A stretch of 64,000 nucleotides of DNA from Acinetobacter brisouisimilis (GTDB taxonomy: Bacteria; Pseudomonadota; Gammaproteobacteria; Pseudomonadales; Moraxellaceae). Made by a program: the position numbers and the translations under genes. Positions 50,447-59,504 of this stretch are shown here, piece by piece (within the stretch, counting starts at the first letter, position 1; each line of letters begins with the position of its first letter). The notes beneath the pieces are model-generated. The model ran no database searches and had not been told where the DNA came from. It saw nothing but the letters and a program-made list of their open reading frames with translations. The DNA is taken from positions 1,655,403 through 1,719,402 of the forward strand of contig NZ_KB851219.1 in NCBI RefSeq assembly GCF_000368265.1, in the 5' to 3' direction.

Positions 50447-51922
50447 TTACCAAATATCGGTATCAATCTTTTTCTTATATTCTGGATGGCTGTCCAGTTT
50501 AAATACTGGTTCTTTCACACCACGACCAAGCTGTGCACGATAATCTTTCAGCATCATACGCAAGAATGGCATGAGGAGTAAGATCGCAATTAAGTTGATG
50601 GTTGCCATGATACCCATCGACAAGTCTGCCATTGACCAAACTAAAGGTACGCTGGTAATCGCGCCGAAGTACACCATAAACAGTACCATTAGGCGGAAAA
50701 TAAACATCACCACAGGGCTGTTATTAATGAACTGCACATTACTTTCTGCATAAGCATAGTTGCCTAAAATTGCAGAGTAGCAGAACAGGAACAGGATAAA
50801 GGCAAGAAAGTCACCGCCATAGTGCCCAATCTGGGTTTCCAAAGCATGCTGAGTCAATTCAACACCTTGCAAACCTGAATTAGTGTAAACGCCTGAAATC
50901 AGAATGATCAACGCAGTACTGGTACACACCACAAAAGTATCGACAAACACACCAAGCATTTGTACCAACCCTTGGTTGACTGGATGTTGTACATCCGATG
51001 CCGCTGCCGCGTTTGGCGCCGACCCCATCCCCGCTTCATTCGAGAATAGACCGCGTTTGATGCCTTGCATCATCGCCATAGACACCATGCTACCGAAGAA
51101 ACCACCCGCAGCAGCATCGAACTGAAATGCTTTACTAAAAATCAGGTAGAAAATGTGCGGAATCAGGTCGTAATTGCTAATACAGATATAAAAAGCCAGC
51201 GCCAAATACAGACCTGCTTTCAACGGTACAAACATTTCGGCGAAATGTGCAATCCGTTTAATCCCACCAAAAATAGCCAGTGCAGTAATCGCAACCAAAG
51301 CCAAACCGACCCAAGAAATAGTCAGGTTAAGACCACCAAGTGGAAGAATAATATTGGCTTTGTCCCAGCCCCAAGCATGCGAAGAAGCATCAATCATGGC
51401 ATTGGCTTGCACCGAGTTAAATACAAAACCGTATGCCAGAATCATTGCTAGCGCAAAAATAATCCCGAACGGCTTGCTCTTTAAGCCCTTGGTAATGTAA
51501 TAGGCAGGACCACCACGAAACTGTGCATTGTGTTCATCACGGATTTTAAACAACTGTGCTAAAGAGGACTCAACAAATGCTGAACTCATGCCCACCAATG
51601 CAGTAACCCACATCCAAAATACCGCACCTGGCCCACCAATTGCGATTGCCATAGCAACCCCACCGATGTTCCCCACACCAACGCGACTCGCCAAACCTGT
51701 AACAAAAGCCTGAAATGGAGTAATCCCATGTTCATCCTGTCCTGGTTGACGGCTTTCTTTCATGACCCGAATACTTTGTAAAAACATTCGAATCTGTACA
51801 CCGCCTGTTACAACGGTATAAATTAAGCCAACTGCAAGTAGCAAAATTACCAAGAAATTCCATAATGGGTCATTAAAGTATGCAACCCAACGCATGAGAA
51901 ATGCATTTAATTCCGAATTCAT
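50447..51922 (-). CDS. AGCS family alanine/glycine:cation symporter
   Basis: This 491-residue transporter with about 10-11 membrane helices takes up alanine or glycine with Na+ or H+. The family signatures are FQAFVTGLASRVGVGNIGGV (about 69-88), GGPGAVFWMWVTALVGM and GLFSNEAGMGSAPNAAA. The gene is complete. It is convergent with pobR and has a 700-base AT-rich region upstream. Which amino acid it prefers is not visible. Confidence 0.94.
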   Translation of the reverse strand: MNSELNAFLMRWVAYFNDPLWNFLVILLLAVGLIYTVVTGGVQIRMFLQSIRVMKESRQPGQDEHGITPFQAFVTGLASRVGVGNIGGVAMAIAIGGPGAVFWMWVTALVGMSSAFVESSLAQLFKIRDEHNAQFRGGPAYYITKGLKSKPFGIIFALAMILAYGFVFNSVQANAMIDASSHAWGWDKANIILPLGGLNLTISWVGLALVAITALAIFGGIKRIAHFAEMFVPLKAGLYLALAFYICISNYDLIPHIFYLIFSKAFQFDAAAGGFFGSMVSMAMMQGIKRGLFSNEAGMGSAPNAAAASDVQHPVNQGLVQMLGVFVDTFVVCTSTALIILISGVYTNSGLQGVELTQHALETQIGHYGGDFLAFILFLFCYSAILGNYAYAESNVQFINNSPVVMFIFRLMVLFMVYFGAITSVPLVWSMADLSMGIMATINLIAILLLMPFLRMMLKDYRAQLGRGVKEPVFKLDSHPEYKKKIDTDIW

Positions 51923-52626
51923 TCAGACGTCCTTCTAGATCATACGGGCATCACTCGTTGGAGAATTCAATACTCTTTCTGCATAGGTTGGCAATATATC
52001 ATTGGCTGATATTCGCTCGCGATTATGTATTGTCCATGAAAGAGTTTACTAATTTCCCTTACAAAAGTCTGAGTGATAGTCAGCATTATTATTGAGCCAT
52101 ATATGCTCATCATAAAGCGCCGCATCTAAGCCGTGCTACACAATAAAATTGCTTAGCCATCAACAAAAAATTTTTGACTGGCACAAGTCAAAATCAATAA
52201 AATCTTTAGAAAAGATTAAGAATAAAACAGTATGAAGAATTTCCCACCCTGCAAAAACTGCACCAAAAAAATCTCTTGCACCAAAAAAAGACGCAATTAT
52301 ACCGATATGAAACTTAAAACCAACTTATTTTTAGGATTTCGCACCATTTTAGTGATTATTTTTCAAACTATTTTTTACTATTATTTATACAAGCAATCTC
52401 ATTATTTAGTATAAATAAACAACAAATATTCTATATTTTTTCAATTTAAATCAAAATTTCCTTCGTAACAACAGTCAGTTAAACCTGACCATTTATTCAA
52501 AAAAAACAGATGATAGTTTTTCGACAATCATCCGCATAATTCCTTACGGGTTTCTCTAGCCACTGCCTAATGCTATCGTTTATAGTGCTAAAAAAATCAT
52601 TAACTCATGAGATTACAGGAGTACTT
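51923..52626. other. AT-rich intergenic region, symporter | nitroreductase
   Basis: About 700 bases without a convincing gene. A 60-codon frame at 52232-52414 starts with a Cys/Lys-rich segment and ends in a hydrophobic stretch, but it has no ribosome site and follows base composition. Promoters for both flanking genes must lie here. CAGGAGT before 52627 is the nitroreductase ribosome site. Confidence 0.5.
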
Positions 52627-53334
52627 ATGAACTTGGAGCAAGTTCGCTACGTCGATGATGCCATTACTTCACGCCATTCAGTACGTGCTTTTTTAAACAC
52701 CCCTGTTGAACCACAGCTTATTCAAGATATTTTAGCCGTTGCAAGCCGCGCACCCTCGGGTACCAATACTCAACCATGGAAAGTCTATGTCGTCACAGGT
52801 AAAAAACGTGATGCAATCGTTGAGCGTGTATGTCAGGCTCAAATTGAAGTGAACCAGCATCCTGAGCTTGCTGAAAAATATAAAGAAACTTTCGCTTATT
52901 ATCCTGAGCAATGGATTTCACCATTTATTGACCGCCGTCGTGCCAATGGCTGGGGCTTATATGGTTTGCTTAATATTCAGCGCGGCGAAAAAGAAAAAAT
53001 GGCTGCACAGCAATTACGTAATTTTAAATTGTTTGATGCACCTGTGGGTTTATATTTTACCGTCAACAAAGCGATGGGCATTGGCTCAAAAATGGATATT
53101 GCCATGATGATTCAAAATGTTATGGTAGCAGCGAAATCCCGTGGTCTAGACACTTGCCCACAAGCAGCATGGAACCACTTTCACCCGATTGTACTAGAAG
53201 AACTGGGCGCACCTGAAGACGAAGAGCTGGTCTGTACCGTTGCGCTTGGCTACGCTGACCCAAATGAAATCGTGAATACTTTTATTACTCCACGCGAGCC
53301 AGTCGAAAGCTTTACCGTTTTTCTAGAAGAATAA
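52627..53334 (+). CDS. nitroreductase family FMN oxidoreductase
   Basis: The 235 residues have SRHSVRAFLNTPVEP near the N-terminus (FMN phosphate contact) and ASRAPSGTNTQPWKVYVVTG. The late SRGLDTCPQAAW and VALGYADPNE are also typical of the NfsB/NADH-dependent nitroreductase superfamily. The start is ATG 52627, because GGAGT lies 6-7 bases upstream and homologous sequence begins there; an in-frame start at 52570 lacks both. The physiological substrate is unknown. Confidence 0.92.
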   Translation: MNLEQVRYVDDAITSRHSVRAFLNTPVEPQLIQDILAVASRAPSGTNTQPWKVYVVTGKKRDAIVERVCQAQIEVNQHPELAEKYKETFAYYPEQWISPFIDRRRANGWGLYGLLNIQRGEKEKMAAQQLRNFKLFDAPVGLYFTVNKAMGIGSKMDIAMMIQNVMVAAKSRGLDTCPQAAWNHFHPIVLEELGAPEDEELVCTVALGYADPNEIVNTFITPREPVESFTVFLEE

Positions 53335-53346
53335 ACCCTGAAATAC

Positions 53347-53378
53347 TGAATCATAGTCAGTCTACTGGCTATGATTCA
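53347..53378. terminator. terminator-like palindrome nitroreductase / NUDIX
   Basis: TGAATCATAGTCAG pairs with CTGGCTATGATTCA (one G-T pair, 4-base loop). It lies between convergent genes and is followed on the plus strand by a short T-run. Confidence 0.75.
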
Positions 53379-53379
53379 T

Positions 53380-53784
53380 TTAAAAACTCGCGCTCTGCAC
53401 CATCCCCTGAAAATTCAAACAATCCCGCACCCGTTTTTGTTGCATCGCATTTAATTCATCCAGATTAAACCACTGATATGCTGAATGCTCATCACTCAAC
53501 TGAATATGTACCTGCTCAGGCAAATAACAACGAAAAATAAAGGCATGTGAATTGACGGCACTGTGATAATACACACCACTCAAATAGGCAATTTCAACCG
53601 TACAACCCAGCTCTTCCTGACATTCACGTATTAAAGCCTGATGAATGGTTTCTCCAACATCCAGACCACCGCCTGGTAAGCCCCATGCCTGATTAGCATA
53701 TGTCGCTTTCAGTAGTAATACTTGTTGCTGATGATTAGTAATCACAGCATGTGAACTCATACGGTAGAAGTCATGAAAACCCAT
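53380..53784 (-). CDS. NUDIX hydrolase
   Basis: This 134-residue single-domain pyrophosphohydrolase carries the Nudix box as GGGLDVGETIHQALI followed by RECQEELG (about residues 36-58), with the catalytic REx2EE. It cleaves nucleoside diphosphates linked to some group, here unknown. Its start overlaps the stop of the DUF2939 gene by one base, so the two are coupled. Confidence 0.93.
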   Translation of the reverse strand: MGFHDFYRMSSHAVITNHQQQVLLLKATYANQAWGLPGGGLDVGETIHQALIRECQEELGCTVEIAYLSGVYYHSAVNSHAFIFRCYLPEQVHIQLSDEHSAYQWFNLDELNAMQQKRVRDCLNFQGMVQSASF

Positions 53785-54383
53785 TAAGATGCCTGCTGTG
53801 TACCCAAGCCCAGATCAATATCAGTCATTTTCCAATGCCAGCCATCACGGGTAAAAATAAACTGGGTGTCTGCACCCTGTAAATGCACCACATGAATCAC
53901 AAAATGGTTTAAATCGCGATAGCCTGCATGATATTGCAACTCGCTGCTGCTCGCTGTCGATACAGAATCAGATGCTGTATGACTCATATTTGCTTCTATG
54001 ATATTTGAGCTATTGTCTTCAGTCTTGTGATGAATGGATAGGGATTGTGCCAACTGCTTACCTTGTAATAATAAAATCAGGGTCTTCGGCGTAACGACAC
54101 GATCAAGCACAGCATCGGTAATCGGTTCACCCAGATATTGCTCCACCAAATGCTTCCAGGATGGGTGCTGCCCTTGATTTAAATCTGCAGCGAACCATTG
54201 TGCATTCATTTGTGGTTTAAGGCTTTCTTTTACCGCCTCATAATCAATATATGCAGAAATTCGTTCAGGCTGATTGTTTTCATAAGCTTGCTTGAGCTGA
54301 TACAGCATCCAGTAAGGCGATGCCAACCATGCCGCTATGAACAATGCAACCGCGACACTAAGAGTAACAATGAGCTTTTTCAC
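53784..54383 (-). CDS. DUF2939 domain protein
   Basis: The 199 residues begin with a signal anchor (LIVTLSVAVALFIAAW, about 4-19), then SPYWMLYQLKQAYENNQ and IDYEAVKESLKPQM, the hallmarks of DUF2939. The remainder is soluble and periplasmic. The family is unexplained. It is coupled to the NUDIX gene downstream, and the pair diverges from the YgfZ-like gene. Confidence 0.85.
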   Translation of the reverse strand: MKKLIVTLSVAVALFIAAWLASPYWMLYQLKQAYENNQPERISAYIDYEAVKESLKPQMNAQWFAADLNQGQHPSWKHLVEQYLGEPITDAVLDRVVTPKTLILLLQGKQLAQSLSIHHKTEDNSSNIIEANMSHTASDSVSTASSSELQYHAGYRDLNHFVIHVVHLQGADTQFIFTRDGWHWKMTDIDLGLGTQQAS

Positions 54384-54642
54384 CGCAACTTTGCCCTATT
54401 TTTTTACCACCAAAGAAAGTGCGTTAATGTAACCGATTCGCTATTTAGATGCTGTAAAAGCTTTGCTGATTTATGTAGTAATTGCTTTATTTCTCGACAC
54501 AACAATGACTGTATTCAAACGGCTCAGCATGTATTTTGTCTATTTTTCGGCTTTGCGCAGAAACATAACAATCTACGGCTGAATTTTCCCAGAAAATCCG
54601 CCACAATAGCTCCTATAGTCAAAACCTAATTTTGAGAACAAG

Positions 54643-55365
54643 ATGAGTGATTTAGCTTTTATTCAATATCAACTCAACGGCGTAGATGCGCAAAAATTTC
54701 TGCAAGGTCAAGTCACGTTGCATGTTGAACGCCTCCCAGAACAAACACCTCGCTATACGGCTATCTGTGATTTAAAAGGTCGTATCCAGTTTGGGTTATG
54801 GCTCACTAAACTTGATGCTGAACATTTTGAAATTGTTGTCATTGAAGATCAAAGTGAAGAATTTGCCAAACATATTAAAAAATATGGTGCTTTTTCTAAA
54901 ATGACGTTAAGCACTGTAGGTGAGGTTTTCCCTACCCTCACTGCGACCAGCACAAGCTTTGCTACACAACCTACAGATATCACAACATGGCAACAACACG
55001 CGATTGCACAAGGACAAGCCTATATTTGCCAAGCCACTGCACATAAGTTTCAACCGCAAGAACTACGTTTGCATCAACGTGAAGGTGTCGATTATGACAA
55101 GGGCTGCTATTTAGGTCAGGAAATCGTGGCGCGTTTATGGTTTAAAGCCAAACCTAAACACTGGCTACACTTAGTTGCAGGAACAGGAGATGTTCCTGCT
55201 ATTGCAAGCCAATTACATAGTGATGTTGAAGTGGTCAATAGCATTGCAACTGCAACAGGTTTTCAGGCACTCGTGGTTGCTAAACCTGCTGCACTGTCCG
55301 AACTGAATTTGACGGTGCTTGACTTGCCTGCACAGTTCAGTGCCGATGTCGCTCGTCCACAGTAG
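54643..55365 (+). CDS. ygfZ: YgfZ/GcvT-fold folate-binding protein
   Basis: YgfZ helps assemble or repair Fe-S clusters, including that of MiaB, using tetrahydrofolate. The 240-residue protein is shorter than E. coli YgfZ (326) but keeps the diagnostic K-G-C-Y-x-G-Q-E segment (DKGCYLGQEIVARLWFK, about 157-173) with its functional cysteine. The N-terminal half has FLQGQVTLHVERL. Start ATG 54643. Function assigned by motif. Confidence 0.9.
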   Translation: MSDLAFIQYQLNGVDAQKFLQGQVTLHVERLPEQTPRYTAICDLKGRIQFGLWLTKLDAEHFEIVVIEDQSEEFAKHIKKYGAFSKMTLSTVGEVFPTLTATSTSFATQPTDITTWQQHAIAQGQAYICQATAHKFQPQELRLHQREGVDYDKGCYLGQEIVARLWFKAKPKHWLHLVAGTGDVPAIASQLHSDVEVVNSIATATGFQALVVAKPAALSELNLTVLDLPAQFSADVARPQ

Positions 55366-55487
55366 AATACGTCCTAGGCTTTGGGTGAAACAAAAACTTT
55401 TACTCAAAGCCGCACACTCAAAAATTGTGTAAATTGCATTCGTTTTCTTCCACCCGTATTCCTCATAACATCCTTCAGAGTCACTTT

Positions 55488-56195
55488 ATGAAAAAACTCC
55501 TTGCCGCGCTCGGACTTAGTCTTATGACAATCGGTATGGCACATGCAGATATTGCGACACTAAAAGCCAACCTGCAAAAAAATTATCCAGACGTTATACC
55601 AGAATCGATTCAACCGACACCAATTAAAGACATCTATGAAGTCTATATGGATGGTGAAATCGTCTATACCAATGATGAAGGACGTTATTTCTTTATCGGC
55701 AATTTGGTTGATCTAAAAAACCAAGTCAGCCTGACCGAACAGCGCCAACAAGAATTAACCAAAATCGATGTGAAAACTTTACCGCTCAATCAGGCAATTA
55801 AACATGTCAAAGGCAATGGTAAACGCGTACTGTATATTTTCAGCGACCCTGATTGTCCATACTGCCATGCACTAGAAGAAGAACTCAAACAAGTCGATAA
55901 CGTCACGGTTTATTTATTCTTGTATCCATTGACGAACTTGCATCCCAATGCAGAAGCTATGGCACAGAAAATCTGGTGCTCAAAAGACAAATATGCAGCA
56001 TGGGAAGGCTACGTTCTGGATCGCAAACAACCAAACGATAAAGCGAGCTGCGCAACACCGATACAGAAAAACCTAGAATTTGGTAAAAAACTCCGTATTG
56101 ATGGTACACCAACCTTCTTCCTAAAAGATGGTCAGCGTATTTCTGGTGCACGCAGTGCAGATGAGATCAATAAATTACTGGATTCAGTACAGTAA
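55488..56195 (+). CDS. dsbC: DsbC-type thiol:disulfide interchange protein
   Basis: This periplasmic disulfide isomerase shuffles wrong disulfides. I start at ATG 55488, which begins a clear signal peptide (KKLLAALGLSLMTIGMAHA); the mature protein is about 215 residues. An N-terminal dimerisation domain is followed by the thioredoxin domain with the active site DPDCPYCHALEEE and the cis-proline IDGTPTFFL. The DsbD partner is not in the window. It ends at a strong terminator. Confidence 0.94.
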   Translation: MKKLLAALGLSLMTIGMAHADIATLKANLQKNYPDVIPESIQPTPIKDIYEVYMDGEIVYTNDEGRYFFIGNLVDLKNQVSLTEQRQQELTKIDVKTLPLNQAIKHVKGNGKRVLYIFSDPDCPYCHALEEELKQVDNVTVYLFLYPLTNLHPNAEAMAQKIWCSKDKYAAWEGYVLDRKQPNDKASCATPIQKNLEFGKKLRIDGTPTFFLKDGQRISGARSADEINKLLDSVQ

Positions 56196-56203
56196 CTGAA
56201 ACA

Positions 56204-56231
56204 ACCTCAGCCTTCGTGGCTGAGGTACTTT
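56204..56231 (+). terminator. terminator after dsbC
   Basis: ACCTCAGCC-ttcgt-GGCTGAGGT followed by ACTTTTTAT; perfect 9-bp stem. It also faces the convergent symporter gene. Confidence 0.9.
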
Positions 56232-57218
56232 TTATTTGTCATCCAAAGATTCATCGCGCTGCGCAAAACGGCTGGCAATAATACCGCAAACAATCAACTG
56301 AATTTGATGAAACAGCATCAGCGGTAACAGTATTAAACCAATCGGCTGACCTGCAAAAATAATCTTCGCCATCGGCACGCCACTGGCTAAAGTCTTTTTC
56401 GAACCACAAAATAAAATCGCAATCTGATCTTTTTGATTAAAGCCTAGAGCACGGCTGGAAAAATGGATGAGTAGCATTGCGATTGCCAGCAACACACCAC
56501 ACACCACAAACAAGCCCACCAGCGTTTGAGCTGACACCTGATGCCAAATTCCTTCAATCACGGCTTCACTAAATGCAGCATAGACCACCATCAAAATCGA
56601 GCCCTGATCAACACATTTGACCACAACACCATGTTGCTTAATGAATGGGAAAAGTTTTGAGCGACAAATTTGTCCCAATACAAAGGGAACCAATAGCAGT
56701 GACACAATATTCAGCACAGCATTGGATGAGCCTGTGTCATGATGTGACAAGGACTGACCAATGAACAGACTCACTAAAAACGGAGTAATAAACATCCCGA
56801 AAATATTGGATGCCGATGCACTACACAATGCAGCAGGCACATTGCCTTTAGCAATTGAAGTAAAGGCAATCGATGACTGTACCGTTGACGGTAACAGCGC
56901 CAAGTACAAAATACCCAGATACAGCTCATGCCCCAGTAATGGTTCAATCACGGGTTTCAGCAACAAGCCCAAAATTGGGAACATGACAAAAGTGGCAGTA
57001 AAAATACACAAATGCAGGCGCCAATGCGTCAAACCATCCATAACCGCCTGACGAGACAGTTTTGCCCCATGCAAAAAGAATAATAATGCAATGGCAAAAT
57101 TGGTGAGTTGCCCAAAGATACTGGCAGCATGACCATGAATCGGTGCAAAGCTAGCTAAGACCACCATACCAATGATCATCAGACTAAAATTATCGGGTAA
57201 AAAACGTGGTCGAGCCAT
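56232..57218 (-). CDS. bile acid:sodium symporter family protein (YfeH-like)
   Basis: The 328 residues fold into about 9-10 membrane helices of the SBF-like family. Visible are FLHGAKLSRQAVMDGL, the crossover LLPSTVQSSIAFTSIAKGN (about 109-127) and FCGSKKTLASGVPMA. Such proteins transport organic anions with sodium; the actual substrate is unknown and need not be a bile acid. It is a single gene on the minus strand. Confidence 0.9.
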   Translation of the reverse strand: MARPRFLPDNFSLMIIGMVVLASFAPIHGHAASIFGQLTNFAIALLFFLHGAKLSRQAVMDGLTHWRLHLCIFTATFVMFPILGLLLKPVIEPLLGHELYLGILYLALLPSTVQSSIAFTSIAKGNVPAALCSASASNIFGMFITPFLVSLFIGQSLSHHDTGSSNAVLNIVSLLLVPFVLGQICRSKLFPFIKQHGVVVKCVDQGSILMVVYAAFSEAVIEGIWHQVSAQTLVGLFVVCGVLLAIAMLLIHFSSRALGFNQKDQIAILFCGSKKTLASGVPMAKIIFAGQPIGLILLPLMLFHQIQLIVCGIIASRFAQRDESLDDK

Positions 57219-57410
57219 TACACTTCCTTTTGGTTAATTCGTCTCTGTCGCTCTTGGATTAGATCATGAGAATTTTCAAATGACTTTTCACAGACTTAAA
57301 AGCAGCTTTTTGATCGCAAAGCACATCATCATGATTGAAGTTTCTGAAAAAATAGAACGAAAAATCGCTTGCTGCATAGTAACCGCAGACAATTTAATGG
57401 GTCAACCCAT

Positions 57411-58334
57411 CTACCACCAACAGGCAATCAGCAAGCTAATCCCGATAAAACCTAAAAGGGTACTGAGCATTAGTGCAGCAACGGCGCGCTGCTCCAGTCC
57501 ATAAATTTGCCCTAAAATACCAAATACGATTGGCATCGGCAAAGCTGCAATCAAGGTCGCGGCATGTTGCATTTCTATAGAAGCATTAGGCAAAAGAAAA
57601 AATAGACAGGAAATAACACTCGGCATCAACACTACTTTCAGCAACACCAACGTAATCGTTTGCGTATCGAGCGCTCGCAATTGCATGCCAACCAAACTAC
57701 CTCCAATCACCAGAAGCGCCAGAGAAGGTGCTGTTTTTCCTAAAACATTCAGCATATTATCGAGTATTTCAGGTGGCCTTAACTCGAAGATCACTGCGAG
57801 CATTGCCAAAATAATCGAAATCACCAAAGGGTTTTTCAGTAAATTTTTTAATGCCTGATACAACATTCTAGAAGGATGCTGCTGCGTCTGTAGACCTGCT
57901 TCTGCCAGTAACAACACCATGGGTATCATCAGCAGGCTTTCGATCATTAAAGTCAATGACAGATAAATCACAGCATGATTGGGTAACACTAACGGTAAAA
58001 TTGCACTCCCGATTAATCCCGTATTGGACATTGATGCGCCCATGGACAGGACTGCGGTCTGGGTCGGGGAATGGTGAAAGTGTCGTTTATAAATCCAGTA
58101 TGCCAGTGCATATAAAATCAGTGACCCACCTGCATATGCCAGCAAATAGGGCAACAACCAGATTTCATGCAGATTTTTGCTGGCAAGGGAATGCAAGATC
58201 AGCGCGGGTAGTGCAATCTTGATGACATAGCCACCTAAGCCCTTAATCTGCTCGGCAGTCAATAAACCCAACTTAACACTTGCATAGCCCGTGCCCATGA
58301 GCAGAGACATGGGCAACAAGATTTCAAAAACCAA
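57411..58334 (-). CDS. AEC family (auxin efflux carrier-like) transporter
   Basis: The 307 residues have about 10 membrane helices in two halves, with a helix break in ASMSNTGLIGSAILP (about 97-111) and a repeat-like AALPMPIVFGILGQIYG in the second half. The family includes malonate and malate carriers. It lies 17 bases after the flavin oxidoreductase gene on the same strand, so the pair may act on one metabolite. The substrate is unknown. Confidence 0.9.
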   Translation of the reverse strand: MVFEILLPMSLLMGTGYASVKLGLLTAEQIKGLGGYVIKIALPALILHSLASKNLHEIWLLPYLLAYAGGSLILYALAYWIYKRHFHHSPTQTAVLSMGASMSNTGLIGSAILPLVLPNHAVIYLSLTLMIESLLMIPMVLLLAEAGLQTQQHPSRMLYQALKNLLKNPLVISIILAMLAVIFELRPPEILDNMLNVLGKTAPSLALLVIGGSLVGMQLRALDTQTITLVLLKVVLMPSVISCLFFLLPNASIEMQHAATLIAALPMPIVFGILGQIYGLEQRAVAALMLSTLLGFIGISLLIACWW

Positions 58335-58351
58335 TCTGTTCTACCTGAGCC

Positions 58352-59482
58352 TTACGCGTTGCTTTCAGCAAACGCATGGAACAGGTTTTTAAAACCATGC
58401 GGCTGACAGCGCAAATACTGGGGTGCAATCTGAACAGATTCGCCCAAAGAAGCTGCGGCATGCCAGACCCAGCGCGGGTCATATAAAATCGCACGCGCCA
58501 AGGCAATTGCATCGGCTTGATGATGACGCACAATCAGTTCTGCTTGCTGAACCTCGGTAATCAAACCTACTGCAATCACAGGGATCTTTACATGCTGTTT
58601 AATTTCGCTCGCAAAAGGCACTTGATAGTTAGGTTCAATATCAATCTGTTGTTTTTCATGCAAGCCTGCACTGGAAACATGCACATATGCTGCACCTGTT
58701 TTTTCAAGCTGCTGAGCCAGTTCAATGCTCGACTCAAGCGTCCAACTCGCTTCTGCTTGTGACTCCATCCAGTCAGTTGCCGAAATACGTACTCCGACAG
58801 GGAAACCTTGCGGCACGACCTGTAAAATTGCATCCAGAACTTCCAGTGTTAGACGCATGCGGTTTTCCAGACTGCCGCCATATTGATCTTGGCGCTGATT
58901 CGACAACGGCGACAGAAATTGATGCAGCAAATAACCATGTGCAGCATGAACTTCTATCAGTTCAAAACCTGCATCTACAGCGCGCTGCGCTGCGGCAGCA
59001 AAGTCCTGTTTTACAATCTGAATTTCGTCAAGTGTTAAAGCATGCGGTGCAAGATCCTGCGCAGCAAATGGCACAGCACTCGGCGCAACTGTTTGCCAGC
59101 CATGCACATGCTCAGGTGCAAATTGTCCACGACCATGCCACGGCTTGTCTGTAGAAGCCTTACGCCCTGCATGTGCCAACTGCACCCCAAACGGCATTGG
59201 GGAAATGCTTTTGACCTTAGCCAGTAACGCTTTGATCTGGTCACGCTGCTGATCATTCCACAAGCCTAAATCAGCATAACTGATCCGCCCTTCAGCTTGT
59301 ACCGCTGTCGCTTCAACAATACACAAACCAGCACCAGACAAGGCATAATTTGCCCACTGCTGTTCATGCCAATAGCTGACTTCGCCTGCTTCAGTCGCAG
59401 AATATTGACACATCGGTGCAATGATTACTCGATTGGTTAAGCTCAGATCAGCAAACTGAATGGTTTCGAATAATTTTGACAT
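58352..59482 (-). CDS. Old Yellow Enzyme family NADH:flavin oxidoreductase
   Basis: This 376-residue FMN-bound TIM barrel of the YqjM/NamA branch reduces activated C=C bonds. Visible are LTNRVIIAPMCQYSA (about 16-30), the substrate-binding pair in EVHAAHGYLLHQFLSPLSN, then QDQYGGSLENRMRL, and a phosphate-binding end AIALARAILYDPRW. It is the first gene of a pair with the AEC transporter. The physiological substrate is unknown. Confidence 0.93.
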   Translation of the reverse strand: MSKLFETIQFADLSLTNRVIIAPMCQYSATEAGEVSYWHEQQWANYALSGAGLCIVEATAVQAEGRISYADLGLWNDQQRDQIKALLAKVKSISPMPFGVQLAHAGRKASTDKPWHGRGQFAPEHVHGWQTVAPSAVPFAAQDLAPHALTLDEIQIVKQDFAAAAQRAVDAGFELIEVHAAHGYLLHQFLSPLSNQRQDQYGGSLENRMRLTLEVLDAILQVVPQGFPVGVRISATDWMESQAEASWTLESSIELAQQLEKTGAAYVHVSSAGLHEKQQIDIEPNYQVPFASEIKQHVKIPVIAVGLITEVQQAELIVRHHQADAIALARAILYDPRWVWHAAASLGESVQIAPQYLRCQPHGFKNLFHAFAESNA

Positions 59483-59504
59483 CTAAGACAGTTCCCCTGT
59501 TTCA

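Noticed and set aside
52232..52414. 60-codon Cys/Lys-rich frame with a hydrophobic end
   Set aside because: It resembles a small membrane protein at first sight, but there is no Shine-Dalgarno sequence and the surrounding 700 bases are non-coding and AT-rich.
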